A program made the position numbers and the translations under genes. A stretch of 64,000 nucleotides of DNA, from positions 248,001-312,000 of the forward strand of contig JBKAGT010000005.1 of assembly GCA_046290495.1 (NCBI GenBank), written 5' to 3'. Shown here one piece after another: positions 1 to 8,600 of this stretch (positions are counted from its first letter, which is position 1; each line of letters starts with the position of its first letter). Source of the DNA: PGYR01 sp046290495 (lineage in GTDB: Bacteria; Bacteroidota; Ignavibacteria; Kapaibacteriales; UBA2268). The notes beneath the pieces are model-generated. The model was given only the letters and a program-made list of their open reading frames with translations. It did not search any database and was not told the origin of the DNA.

Positions 1-2133
1 CATAATTTTCAAATGACTTACGTATGGGAATATTCGTCCTCTTCCCTACCCTTAAATTTACTTATATCCACATTCTATGCAGGTCAACAAGGTTCATTCT
101 TACTTTGGGGACTAATGCTTACGTTAATAGGATTCTTTTTAATTCCATACTTAAAAGAAAGAAAGTATGAATATGTTACAATGAGCATATTTGTATTTGT
201 AATATCTTTTATTCTTTTAATTTTGATTTTCAAAAGCCCTTTCGACTATGTTTGGGAAACTTATGCTGATCAGGGAGTAGAGGTAGGATTCATGCCTGAA
301 GAAGGTCGTGGACTTAATCCAGTATTACAAAACTACTGGATTAATATACATCCACCTATTCTATTCTTAGGTTATTCACTTATGACTATTCCATATATTT
401 TTGCTGTATCTGGATTATTTAAAAAAGATCATAAGAGGTGGATCAAATTAGCATTACCTTGGACTTTATTCGGCTCCGGCGTACTCGGATTGGGTCTTAT
501 GTTAGGCGGTTTATGGGCATACGAAACTCTTGGTTGGGGTGGTTTTTGGGCATGGGATCCAGTCGAAAATTCATCTCTCATACCTTGGTTAACATCAGTA
601 ACATTAGTTCATACAATGTATATACATAATAGAACTGGTGGTTTAATTAAAACCAATTATGTCCTTGCTTTCTTTACTTTCTTATTCGTTCTATATGCTA
701 CTTTTCTTACACGAAGTGGAGTATTAGGTGATACTTCTGTTCACTCCTTTGTTTCACCTGGACCAATCGTTTATAAATTATTGTTAATTTTTATGGCAGT
801 GTTTTTTGTTTTAGCCATAGTAGCACTATTTATTAGACTTAATAAAATCAAAAGCAGTAATATAAATTTTGAAATCAGTTCTAGAGAGTTTATAGTCTCA
901 TTGGGAGTTATAGCCCTAATTCTAATCACGTTTATTGTATTATTTGGAACTAGTTGGCCAATTATAGCTGAGATTATTGGAGCTACTAAATCAACAGTCG
1001 AAGTAAAATGGTATAATCAATTAAATCTACCACTAGCAATTTTAATGCTAGTATTTAGTAGTATTGCCCTTTATTTCAAATGGAAAAGAACAGATTTAAC
1101 AACTGTCTCTAAGAGAATTGGAATCGCAGCAATTACTGGTCTTATAATTATGATTATCGCAGCGTTTTTGGGTGTAAAGAATATAGTCTACTTACTACTT
1201 GTTTTCGCTGCTGGATTTTCACTTTTTGCAAACTCTGAATTTATTATTCAAAATATAAAGAAGAACACTAAACTAACAGGTGGTTACCTTTCTCATATTG
1301 GTTTAGCTTTATTGTTATTAGGAGCATTAGCTTCTGGTGCTTATTCAGAATCTAAGCAGTTTTCTATGAGAAATGGGCAATATGCGAACTTTAAAGATTA
1401 TAAGGTTGTATTTAATGGCAAACAAAGAGTAGAACTAGAAAAAAGGGATAGAGAAAAGTATGAGTATAATCTGGATGTGATAAAAGGTAATGATACCACT
1501 AGAGTTCACCCAGTAGCCTTTTGGAGTGACTTCAATGATATGGAGACTCCATTCTTTGAACCTGGTGTAAAAGTAACTCCAATTGAAGATATATACATCG
1601 CTATGTCACTGACTCCTTATTATGAAGTAAAACCAGTAGCATTAAGAAAGGAAATGTCTTCCCCTGTAAGTTTAGATACTAATTATACCATAAAGATGTT
1701 AGATTTTTTAATGTTAGACATGCAGAAAGGTGCTATGGGTCCTGACGGCAAACCCAAAGAATCTATGCAAATCGGTACTTTAGTAAGAATAAGTAATGAC
1801 AAAGGGTTTATTACAGAAGATACTTTATTTGCTACAATGAATATGAAAACTATGACAAACGAACCTGTTTGGTATGATTTAGATACTACAAATATTCAAA
1901 TTGGTTTTATGCAAATTATGCCTGACAAAGAAAACTTAAGTAATTCTGGCGCTCTTTTTATGTTTAAGGAAAAAGATGGTGAACTTTCTATGCCTGAGGA
2001 AATGTTAATAGTTGAAATTTCTGATAAACCTTTGATAATGTTAGTATGGATAGGTACTATATTCTTAGTAGCAGGCTTTTTTGTCTCAATGTTCAAATAT
2101 ATTAAGCCAAAAAAGATAAAAGAAGCAGTATAA
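1..2133 (+). CDS. ccmF: CcmF/CcsA-type cytochrome c haem lyase subunit (5' end outside window)
   Basis: This is a polytopic membrane protein of the haem-handling family that attaches haem to apocytochrome c on the outer face of the inner membrane. The frame is open to base 1. The first visible ATG (13) already lies inside the conserved YVWEYSS segment, so roughly 80 N-terminal residues are missing. The tryptophan-rich WWD haem-binding signature (GWGGFWAWDPVENSS) is encoded near 530-575. About ten membrane segments are followed by a large periplasmic domain (about 1360-2020) and a last transmembrane helix before the lysine-rich C-terminus. A TlpA-like thioredoxin follows after 113 bases, which fits a cytochrome c maturation locus. 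The family is certain. CcmF rather than CcsA is inferred from size and order. Confidence 0.9.
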   Translation, partial: HNFQMTYVWEYSSSSLPLNLLISTFYAGQQGSFLLWGLMLTLIGFFLIPYLKERKYEYVTMSIFVFVISFILLILIFKSPFDYVWETYADQGVEVGFMPEEGRGLNPVLQNYWINIHPPILFLGYSLMTIPYIFAVSGLFKKDHKRWIKLALPWTLFGSGVLGLGLMLGGLWAYETLGWGGFWAWDPVENSSLIPWLTSVTLVHTMYIHNRTGGLIKTNYVLAFFTFLFVLYATFLTRSGVLGDTSVHSFVSPGPIVYKLLLIFMAVFFVLAIVALFIRLNKIKSSNINFEISSREFIVSLGVIALILITFIVLFGTSWPIIAEIIGATKSTVEVKWYNQLNLPLAILMLVFSSIALYFKWKRTDLTTVSKRIGIAAITGLIIMIIAAFLGVKNIVYLLLVFAAGFSLFANSEFIIQNIKKNTKLTGGYLSHIGLALLLLGALASGAYSESKQFSMRNGQYANFKDYKVVFNGKQRVELEKRDREKYEYNLDVIKGNDTTRVHPVAFWSDFNDMETPFFEPGVKVTPIEDIYIAMSLTPYYEVKPVALRKEMSSPVSLDTNYTIKMLDFLMLDMQKGAMGPDGKPKESMQIGTLVRISNDKGFITEDTLFATMNMKTMTNEPVWYDLDTTNIQIGFMQIMPDKENLSNSGALFMFKEKDGELSMPEEMLIVEISDKPLIMLVWIGTIFLVAGFFVSMFKYIKPKKIKEAV

Positions 2134-2246
2134 ATAATTAATAGTTTGTATTTCGTTTGACATATAATATAAATAGCAATATCTTATTATCGTTTACTTC
2201 GTATCATTAGATATATAGACAAATAAATTTAATTAAAAGGATTATA

Positions 2247-2804
2247 ATGAAAAAACTAATAATAACGACTTTGGTAATAGCTTCAGCACTTACAATTACT
2301 TATTTTTCATCTACAGAACTTACATCTGCTGAAAATCAAGAAAGTGTTTACAAGGTAAACACTGTTGCTAAAGCTGAAAAAAGTAGATTAATTGATTTTA
2401 CATATGATGATAATGGGACTGAAAAGTCTTTTTCTGATATCGCTAAAGGAAAAATTGTTTTCTTAAATTTCTGGGGTACTTGGTGTCCACCTTGTAGAGG
2501 AGAAATACCAGATATTATTAAAATGCAAAAAGATTTAGAAGGTAAAGATGTATTAATTGCTGGAGTTGCATTGGAAAGACCTTCAACAAAAGATAAACTA
2601 ACTAGAGTAAGTAATTTTCATAGCAAAAATAAAATGAACTATATAAATTTTGTTGATGAGGATAATTTATTAAACAAAGCTTATGGTCCAATGCGATTTG
2701 TTCCTACAACTTTAATTATTAATAGAGATGGTGATATAGTTGAAGTAATTCAAGGCGCTAGATCTTATGAACAATTTATGAAATCAATTAAAAAAGCTCT
2801 GTAA
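2247..2804 (+). CDS. Exported TlpA/ResA-like thiol-disulfide oxidoreductase
   Basis: This is a 185-residue thioredoxin-fold protein with an N-terminal signal peptide or anchor (about residues 4-21). The active site GTWCPPCRGE has cysteines 80 and 83, and the cis-proline segment is RFVPTTL. CPPC-type exported thioredoxins (TlpA, ResA, CcmG) reduce apocytochrome c cysteines or other periplasmic disulfides. The position directly after the CcmF-like gene supports a role in cytochrome c maturation. An AAAAGGA sequence before the ATG is a plausible ribosome-binding site. The exact substrate cannot be read from the sequence. Confidence 0.9.
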   Translation: MKKLIITTLVIASALTITYFSSTELTSAENQESVYKVNTVAKAEKSRLIDFTYDDNGTEKSFSDIAKGKIVFLNFWGTWCPPCRGEIPDIIKMQKDLEGKDVLIAGVALERPSTKDKLTRVSNFHSKNKMNYINFVDEDNLLNKAYGPMRFVPTTLIINRDGDIVEVIQGARSYEQFMKSIKKAL

Positions 2805-2818
2805 TATTTAAAAATTCC

Positions 2819-2849
2819 TTTGGATTATAAAATAATTCTGTTATTTTTG
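2819..2849 (+). promoter_or_regulatory. Bacteroidota-type promoter for tRNA-Arg(TCT) and SRP RNA
   Basis: A TTTG at 2819-2822 and TATTTTTG at 2842-2849 are separated by 19 bases, matching the Bacteroidota housekeeping consensus TTTG-N19-TAnnTTTG. The predicted start of transcription lies a few bases before the tRNA at 2861. Confidence 0.7.
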
Positions 2850-2860
2850 TAATCGTTTTT

Positions 2861-2934
2861 GCGCCGATAGCTCAGCTGGATAGAGCAACAGCCTTCTAAG
2901 CTGTAGGTCATAGGTTCGAATCCTATTCGGCGTG
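2861..2934 (+). tRNA. tRNA-Arg (anticodon TCT)
   Basis: The cloverleaf is complete. Acceptor GCGCCGA pairs with TCGGCGT, with G1.U72 wobble and discriminator G. Anticodon stem ACAGC/GCTGT encloses loop CTTCTAA, placing TCT at 2895-2897. The T-arm contains GGTTCGAATCC. No CCA is encoded. It is followed 12 bases later by the SRP RNA, probably on the same transcript. Confidence 0.95.
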
Positions 2935-2946
2935 CAAATAAAAATT

Positions 2947-3040
2947 GGTCAAGAATTAAGCAACTCGATTAGGCTGAATTCCGTCAGGTCAGAAATGAAG
3001 CAGCGGTAAGTTTTTTGAAAGTGTGTTTATTTTCTTGACC
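2947..3040 (+). ncRNA. ffs: Small bacterial signal recognition particle RNA (4.5S type)
   Basis: This is a roughly 94-base hairpin RNA. The terminal helix pairs GGTCAAGAA at 2947 with TTCTTGACC ending at 3040. The conserved Ffh-binding apical region is present (GTCAGGTC, AGAAATGAAGCAGC; about 2983-3004). A T-run follows at 3041-3049 and would terminate it. It scaffolds Ffh for co-translational membrane targeting. Primary sequence outside the apical loop is diverged, but helix closure plus the signature make the call strong. Confidence 0.93.
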
Positions 3041-3068
3041 TTTTTTTTTATTTTTTATCGTATATTTG
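3035..3068 (+). promoter_or_regulatory. Putative promoter of the RNase E/G operon, probably leaderless
   Basis: TATATTTG at 3061-3068 matches the TAnnTTTG element. The only upstream TTG (3035-3037) lies in the last bases of the SRP RNA, with a 23-base spacer. The ATG at 3074 sits where transcription would begin, implying a leaderless mRNA. Confidence 0.5.
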
Positions 3069-3073
3069 TTTCT

Positions 3074-4726
3074 ATGAATAAAAAAATATTAATCAATTCT
3101 ACTATCAACGAAGTAAGAATTGCTATAACAGAAGACAATAAATTAGCCGAGTACTTTATCGATTTACCTGATAAAGAAAAACTACTTGGTAATATATATC
3201 TAGGAAAAGTAAATAGGATTGTTCAAGGTCTTAATGCTGCATTCATAAGTATTGGGAAAAAGCATGATGCATTCTTACATTTTTCAGACGTTGATGAATC
3301 ATTAGAAAGTGACGTTGAAATAGAAGATGATGAAGAAGATAATGATGAAGTAGAGAAGCTATCTAAGGCAGTTGAAAAATCCAAAAAAACTGAAGAAGAA
3401 ATTTCTACAGATGTAGCACTTAGAAGAACTCATGCAATTAAAAAGAATGTAACCTCTGAAGCTACTTTCTCAACCAAAAGCTCAGGTGATATCCAGATAA
3501 ATCTAGAAGAAGGACAAGACATTCTAGTACAAGTGACTAGAGAAGCTTATAGTACTAAAGGTGTAAAAGTAACTTCTAAAGTATCTTTACCTGGTAGATA
3601 TGTAGTATTTTTACCTTTCGAAGACTGGATAGGTGTTTCTAAAAGAATTAAATCTCATAAAGAAAGATCAAGACTAAGAAAACTTGCGAGAAAAACATTA
3701 CCGAAAGGTTCTGGATGTATAATTAGGACAGCAGCCCACGGTAAATCAGATTCTGAACTTAAAGACGATTGGGATAGTTTAATTTCTACGTGGAAAGAAA
3801 TAGAAGCAAAGGTAAAAAATTCAACACCTCCTACCCTACTTTATCAAGACATGCATTTGACTTCCAGCATTATTCGAGATTTGTTTACTAAGGATATTAA
3901 TGAAGTACTTATTGACTCAAAAAAACTTCATAATGAAATTGTAAATTATTTAAAGAAAAAAAGTCCCGCATTACTGGACAAAGTTACTTATTACAAAGGT
4001 AATCAATCACTTTTTGATAGATATGGTGTAGAGAAAGATATTGCTCAAACTTTCCAAAGAACTGTTAGGTTAAAATCTGGAGCCTCTTTTGTTATTGATC
4101 AAACTGAGGCTATGATCGTAATAGACATAAACTCTGGAAGATCAGTTGAAAAGGACCAAGAAGGAACTGCATTTCGAACTAATATGGAAGTTCTCAAAGA
4201 AATAGCAAGACATCTGAGACTTAGAGATTTAGCTGGAATAATTCTTATTGACTTTATAGATATGAAAAATCCTTCGAATAGGAAAAAAGTTTATCATGCT
4301 ATGAGTAAGGAATTAAGTAAAGATAGAGCAAAAACAACTATTTATCCACTTACTAAACTATGTTTACTTCAGATAACAAGACAAAGAATAAATCAAAATA
4401 TTAGTGAAAAAATATCAGACCTATGCCCTACTTGCCATGGTACTGGAAAAATAACTAGTAAAAGCGTACTACTTAATCAGATAGAAAGATGGTTAAGAAA
4501 TTTCAGATCAAAAACGAATGAGTTTAGATTGGAATTAGTAGTTCACCCTGATATTGCTGATTATATGACTACAGGTACTCTTTCTAGATTATCTAAGCTA
4601 ATGATAAAATATTTTGTTAAAATATCTATCAAACAAGCAGATAGTATGAGTATAAGCCAATTCAAGTTTATTTCAATGAAAAGACAAGCAGATATAACAT
4701 CTGAATATCTAAATGGGAAAAAATAA
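3074..4726 (+). CDS. rng: Ribonuclease E/G family endoribonuclease
   Basis: This is a 550-residue cytoplasmic RNase G/E catalytic-type protein that makes single-strand cuts in rRNA precursors and mRNA. An S1 domain (GNIYLGKVNRIVQGLNAAF) is near the N-terminus. The metal-binding aspartates lie in VIDINSGR (D351) and IDFIDM (D393). The Zn-link CPTC (C451, C454) joins protomers. The S1 domain carries a charged, acidic insertion (about residues 75-150) that is much longer than in E. coli RNase G. I chose ATG 3074. An upstream in-frame ATG at 3023 lies inside the SRP RNA and adds only hydrophobic read-through residues. The gene overlaps dxr by 14 bases. Confidence 0.93.
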   Translation: MNKKILINSTINEVRIAITEDNKLAEYFIDLPDKEKLLGNIYLGKVNRIVQGLNAAFISIGKKHDAFLHFSDVDESLESDVEIEDDEEDNDEVEKLSKAVEKSKKTEEEISTDVALRRTHAIKKNVTSEATFSTKSSGDIQINLEEGQDILVQVTREAYSTKGVKVTSKVSLPGRYVVFLPFEDWIGVSKRIKSHKERSRLRKLARKTLPKGSGCIIRTAAHGKSDSELKDDWDSLISTWKEIEAKVKNSTPPTLLYQDMHLTSSIIRDLFTKDINEVLIDSKKLHNEIVNYLKKKSPALLDKVTYYKGNQSLFDRYGVEKDIAQTFQRTVRLKSGASFVIDQTEAMIVIDINSGRSVEKDQEGTAFRTNMEVLKEIARHLRLRDLAGIILIDFIDMKNPSNRKKVYHAMSKELSKDRAKTTIYPLTKLCLLQITRQRINQNISEKISDLCPTCHGTGKITSKSVLLNQIERWLRNFRSKTNEFRLELVVHPDIADYMTTGTLSRLSKLMIKYFVKISIKQADSMSISQFKFISMKRQADITSEYLNGKK

Positions 4727-5873
4727 ATCAATTAGTATATTGGGATCTACAGGTTCTATAGGTACTCAATCTTTAGAGGTTATTTCAGAAACAGATAATT
4801 TAGAGATCCACTATCTTACTACTAACAGCAATATTGAGTTATTAGAAAAACAATGTAATACTTATTATCCTAGGTATGGCGTTGTGATTTGTGATGAATC
4901 TAAATACACTGAATTCAAAAAAAATACTAGTTATAAAGGTGAAATACTTTTTGGAGACGAAGGGTTAGAAAAAATAACGAGTTTGTCTAATACAGATCTT
5001 ATAATCTCTTCACTAGTTGGCTTTTCTGGTGTTCTACCAACCTTAAACGCTATTAATAATGGAATCGATGTTGCATTAGCTAATAAAGAGACTCTTGTAG
5101 CTGCAGGTGGTATAATTATTAATGCAGCAAGAGAAAATGATGTGAAGATATTTCCCATTGACAGTGAACATAGTGCGCTACAACAATGTCTAATTGGTGA
5201 AGACATTGATGAAGTTAGTAAACTAATATTAACAGCGAGTGGAGGCCCCTTTCTTAATTTACCTGCTAATAAGTTTGAATCAATTACATTGAAAGACGCA
5301 TTAAACCATCCTAATTGGGAGATGGGAAGTAAAATAACTATAGACTCGGCTACCTTGATGAATAAAGGCCTAGAAGTAATAGAAGCGTATTGGTTATTTG
5401 GTATAGATATAGATGATATTGAAGTAGTTGTACATCCTCAGAGTATTATTCACTCTATGGTTGAATTTAAAGATACATCCGTAAAAGCTCAATTAGGTTT
5501 ACCTGACATGAAAGTACCAATTGCTTATGCAATCAATTTTCCTAGTCACAGCACTTACGATTACGAAAGACTTAATTTGTCAAAAGTAGGAAGTTTAACA
5601 TTTTTTGAACCTGATTATATAAAGTTTCCAAACTTGTCCTTAGCTTTTGATTCTATTAGAAAAGGTGGTACTTCAAGTGCAATATTAAATGCTGTAAATG
5701 AAGTTACTGTAGAGTCATTTTTAAAACAAAAAATAAAATTTACCGACATTTCTAGTATAAATTCTTATATGCTAGATAAAATGGATTCAATATCTAATCC
5801 GTCCTTAGAAGATATTATAGGTGCTGATAAAGAAGCACGAATAAAAACTAAAGAACATATAAATCAATTATAA
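4713..5873 (+). CDS. dxr: 1-deoxy-D-xylulose 5-phosphate reductoisomerase
   Basis: This 386-residue enzyme makes 2-C-methyl-D-erythritol 4-phosphate from DXP with NADPH, the committed step of the MEP isoprenoid pathway. The N-terminal dinucleotide-binding motif is GSTGSIG (residues 11-17). The DSEHSA segment carries metal ligands, and ANKETLV, LTASGGPF, NWEMG and IDSATLMNKGLE are present in the usual order. Length is normal for the family. The start overlaps the end of rng by 14 bases and rseP begins five bases after the stop. The rng-dxr-rseP order suggests one operon. Confidence 0.97.
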   Translation: MGKNKSISILGSTGSIGTQSLEVISETDNLEIHYLTTNSNIELLEKQCNTYYPRYGVVICDESKYTEFKKNTSYKGEILFGDEGLEKITSLSNTDLIISSLVGFSGVLPTLNAINNGIDVALANKETLVAAGGIIINAARENDVKIFPIDSEHSALQQCLIGEDIDEVSKLILTASGGPFLNLPANKFESITLKDALNHPNWEMGSKITIDSATLMNKGLEVIEAYWLFGIDIDDIEVVVHPQSIIHSMVEFKDTSVKAQLGLPDMKVPIAYAINFPSHSTYDYERLNLSKVGSLTFFEPDYIKFPNLSLAFDSIRKGGTSSAILNAVNEVTVESFLKQKIKFTDISSINSYMLDKMDSISNPSLEDIIGADKEARIKTKEHINQL

Positions 5874-5877
5874 TTTC

Positions 5878-7245
5878 ATGGAATTTTTTAACAGCTTATT
5901 TTACTTCATTATTGTATTAGGAGTATTAGTATTTATACACGAACTAGGACATTTTCTAGCAGCAAGATTATCTGGTATGAGAGCAGAAATATTCTCGATT
6001 GGTATGGGTAAGAGATTATTTGGCTGGAATAAAATTACAGGATTTTCAACAGGAAATCTCCCTAAGGACTGGGATGGTGGTGATCATACTGATTATAGAT
6101 TGTCTCTACTACCGATAGGTGGATATGTAAAAATATCAGGGATGATAGATGAAGGTATGGATAATGATTTAACTGAAACAGAACCACAGCCTTATGAATT
6201 TAGATCAAAGGGGGCATTGAAAAAAGCATTTGTGTTAAGTGCTGGAGTAATTATGAACTTCCTTTTAGCCGTGACCATTTTTAGTTGGCTAACTTATTCT
6301 AATGGAGAAACTAATTTAAAAACAAATGAGATTGCTTATGTTGCTGATAGTTCATTAGCTTCTTTAATTGGTTTGCAATCAGGTGATAAAGTAGTATCAA
6401 TCAATAATAATGAAGTTAACAATTGGTCAGATTTGATTGATAACCTAATAATTAATGACTTAGGCAAAGATAAAAAAGTTACTGTTTTACGAAATGGCAA
6501 TAAGTCTACTTTAAATGCAAGTAATAAAAAACTACTAGAAACATTATCTAACAAAGAAAACATAGGCATAAGTCCAAAAGGTAACAAAGTAGTACTAAGC
6601 GAAATTCTAACATTAGAACCAGCAGGTGAAGCAGGTTTAGCAGTTGGCGACACTTTAGTTAATGCTGCTGGTCAAGATATTTACTCTGTTAAACAATTTA
6701 TAAAAATTGTACAATCAAACAAGAATCAGACTTTTACAATTGATTTGAGTAGATCAACTGGGTATAAAACTGTAGAAATTACTCCAAATGAGAATGGTAA
6801 AATTGGTGCAGGACTTTATGAGATAACTACTGGTGAGTTTGAGACAATTAATTTTGGTCTAGGTGAATCGTTAGTCCTCGGATTTGATAAAACTATACAA
6901 TATATAGATTTGATCGTTACAAGTATTGGACAAATATTCAAAGGAAATATTGCTTTTGAAAGTGCCGTAGGTGGACCTATAATGATAGCCAAACAATCGG
7001 CTGAATCTGCTGAAAGAGGTTTAGATACATTCTTAGTTTTTATGGCTGCATTATCATTATCTTTAGCTTTGCTAAATATTCTTCCTATACCTGCTTTAGA
7101 TGGAGGTCATTTGTTAATTGTACTTATAGAAGCGTTATACAGAAAAGAATTACCTATAAAGCTAAAAATGGCAATTCAAAATATTGGAATGTTAATCTTA
7201 TTGACATTGATGGTAATAGTAGTAGTATTTGATGTACTAAGGTAA
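5878..7245 (+). CDS. rseP: RIP metalloprotease RseP (site-2 protease, M50)
   Basis: This 455-residue inner-membrane zinc protease cleaves substrates within the membrane; in the family these are anti-sigma factors and signal peptide remnants. HELGH (H21, E22, H25) lies in the first membrane segment, and the third ligand motif LDGGH has D408. Two PDZ domains are visible between them: one around GLQSGDKVVSINNNEV, the other around GEAGLAVGDTLVNAAG. Four membrane helices fit the family. It is translated immediately after dxr and ends two bases from a convergent MFS gene. Confidence 0.96.
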   Translation: MEFFNSLFYFIIVLGVLVFIHELGHFLAARLSGMRAEIFSIGMGKRLFGWNKITGFSTGNLPKDWDGGDHTDYRLSLLPIGGYVKISGMIDEGMDNDLTETEPQPYEFRSKGALKKAFVLSAGVIMNFLLAVTIFSWLTYSNGETNLKTNEIAYVADSSLASLIGLQSGDKVVSINNNEVNNWSDLIDNLIINDLGKDKKVTVLRNGNKSTLNASNKKLLETLSNKENIGISPKGNKVVLSEILTLEPAGEAGLAVGDTLVNAAGQDIYSVKQFIKIVQSNKNQTFTIDLSRSTGYKTVEITPNENGKIGAGLYEITTGEFETINFGLGESLVLGFDKTIQYIDLIVTSIGQIFKGNIAFESAVGGPIMIAKQSAESAERGLDTFLVFMAALSLSLALLNILPIPALDGGHLLIVLIEALYRKELPIKLKMAIQNIGMLILLTLMVIVVVFDVLR

Positions 7246-7247
7246 TA

Positions 7248-8513
7248 TTATTCTAATTCGGTTCTATTTAATAAATATCCACCTATAATGAATAGTAAAA
7301 TTAAAGAAAGAATTGCTATTCTGTAGGAATCAGAAATATCTAGTGCAAAACTAAATAAAAAATATCCAATCCATGATGTCCCCCTTTCAGATATTTCATA
7401 AAAACTGAAATACTCTGTCTCTTTTTCTTTGGGGATCAATGTTGAAAAAAGTGATCTACTTAACGCTTGAGTACCTCCTAGCACTAAAGCAATAACAAAT
7501 GCTAATATATAAAAGTCTGTGGCAGTATACAAAAATTGAAATGCATACAATAATGATAAGGTCCAAATTACTAAGCTAAAGAGAATAATATTTTTAGTTG
7601 AATATCTGTTTGTAGCTTTATTAAAAATAACAGAACCAAAAAATGCGACAAATTGAACCATCAAAATTGCAGTTATTAATGTTCCTTGTTCTAATCCTAA
7701 CTCTTTTGCTCCAAATAGTGCAGAAAAAGTAATAACCGCCTGAACTCCATCGTTATAAAATAAATAAGCAATTAAGAATCTGAATGCTTTTTTTTCTTTT
7801 TTTAATTCTTTTAGTGTTTTTATTAACTGTTTTAAACTTGAAATTTGATTTTCATTTTTATAACTAATATATTTGATATCATTTCTTAAATATTTGAATG
7901 TAACAAAAGAAAAAAGTAGCCACCATATACCAGCACTTGATAAGGATATTCTAACCGCCTCTCCTTCAGTTATTCCATAGTTATCAAAATTTGAATATAG
8001 AATGAGATTCAGCAATAGTAAGACTCCCCCGCCTAAAAATCCAACTCCCCATCCTATAGATGATACTTTATCTCTTTCAGATTCTTTAGATATATCGTTC
8101 AGAAAAGAATTATAGACAACCATAGATGCACCAAAAGCTAGATTTGATGCAAATAAAAGAAAACCACCATAATGAAAATTATTTCCCTCTAGAAAGAAGA
8201 GCAATGAAGTTGCTACGGCTCCTATTGTAGAGAAAAACATTAAAATTGATTTCTTTTTATTAGTCTTATCTGTGTATGCACCTATGAGAGGCAATATAAG
8301 CACTTGAAACAAAACTGAAAGTGATATTACATATCCAAAATAAGATCCAGGGTTTATTTGCAGACCTAGAATTTCTAATTTACCATCAATAGCAGCGTTC
8401 TCTGCTATAGTAGTTAGATATGGACCCATAAATACAGTTATAACTGTAGTTGAAAAAGCAGAGATAGCCCAATCAAATATATACCAACCAAATCTTTCTT
8501 TCCTATTTGACAT
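7248..8513 (-). CDS. MFS permease, UMF1/Atg22-like family
   Basis: This is a 421-residue inner-membrane permease with about twelve hydrophobic segments. The N-terminal signature RKERFGWYIFDWAISAFSTT resembles the UMF1 (Atg22-like) branch, whose fungal members export amino acids from vacuoles. YTDKTNKKKS is a good match to the loop-2 MFS motif. A second lysine-rich cytoplasmic loop lies near residues 210-235. The substrate is unknown. The gene converges on rseP, with only two bases between stop codons, and diverges from uvrA. Confidence 0.85.
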   Translation of the reverse strand: MSNRKERFGWYIFDWAISAFSTTVITVFMGPYLTTIAENAAIDGKLEILGLQINPGSYFGYVISLSVLFQVLILPLIGAYTDKTNKKKSILMFFSTIGAVATSLLFFLEGNNFHYGGFLLFASNLAFGASMVVYNSFLNDISKESERDKVSSIGWGVGFLGGGVLLLLNLILYSNFDNYGITEGEAVRISLSSAGIWWLLFSFVTFKYLRNDIKYISYKNENQISSLKQLIKTLKELKKEKKAFRFLIAYLFYNDGVQAVITFSALFGAKELGLEQGTLITAILMVQFVAFFGSVIFNKATNRYSTKNIILFSLVIWTLSLLYAFQFLYTATDFYILAFVIALVLGGTQALSRSLFSTLIPKEKETEYFSFYEISERGTSWIGYFLFSFALDISDSYRIAILSLILLFIIGGYLLNRTELE

Positions 8514-8600
8514 ATTTATTTCTTTTAGTTGTCTAAATTAAATTATTTGCAGAGTGATTCGTTATAAATTAATTAATTCTACACCATTATTAAATCTTTA

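Noticed and set aside
3023..3073. Longer N-terminus for RNase E/G beginning at ATG 3023.
   Set aside because: It lies inside the SRP RNA and its T-run, and encodes only phenylalanine-rich read-through; ATG 3074 gives the normal family N-terminus.
7240..7260. Expected terminator between rseP and the MFS gene.
   Set aside because: The two stop codons are separated by two bases and no stem-loop could be drawn.
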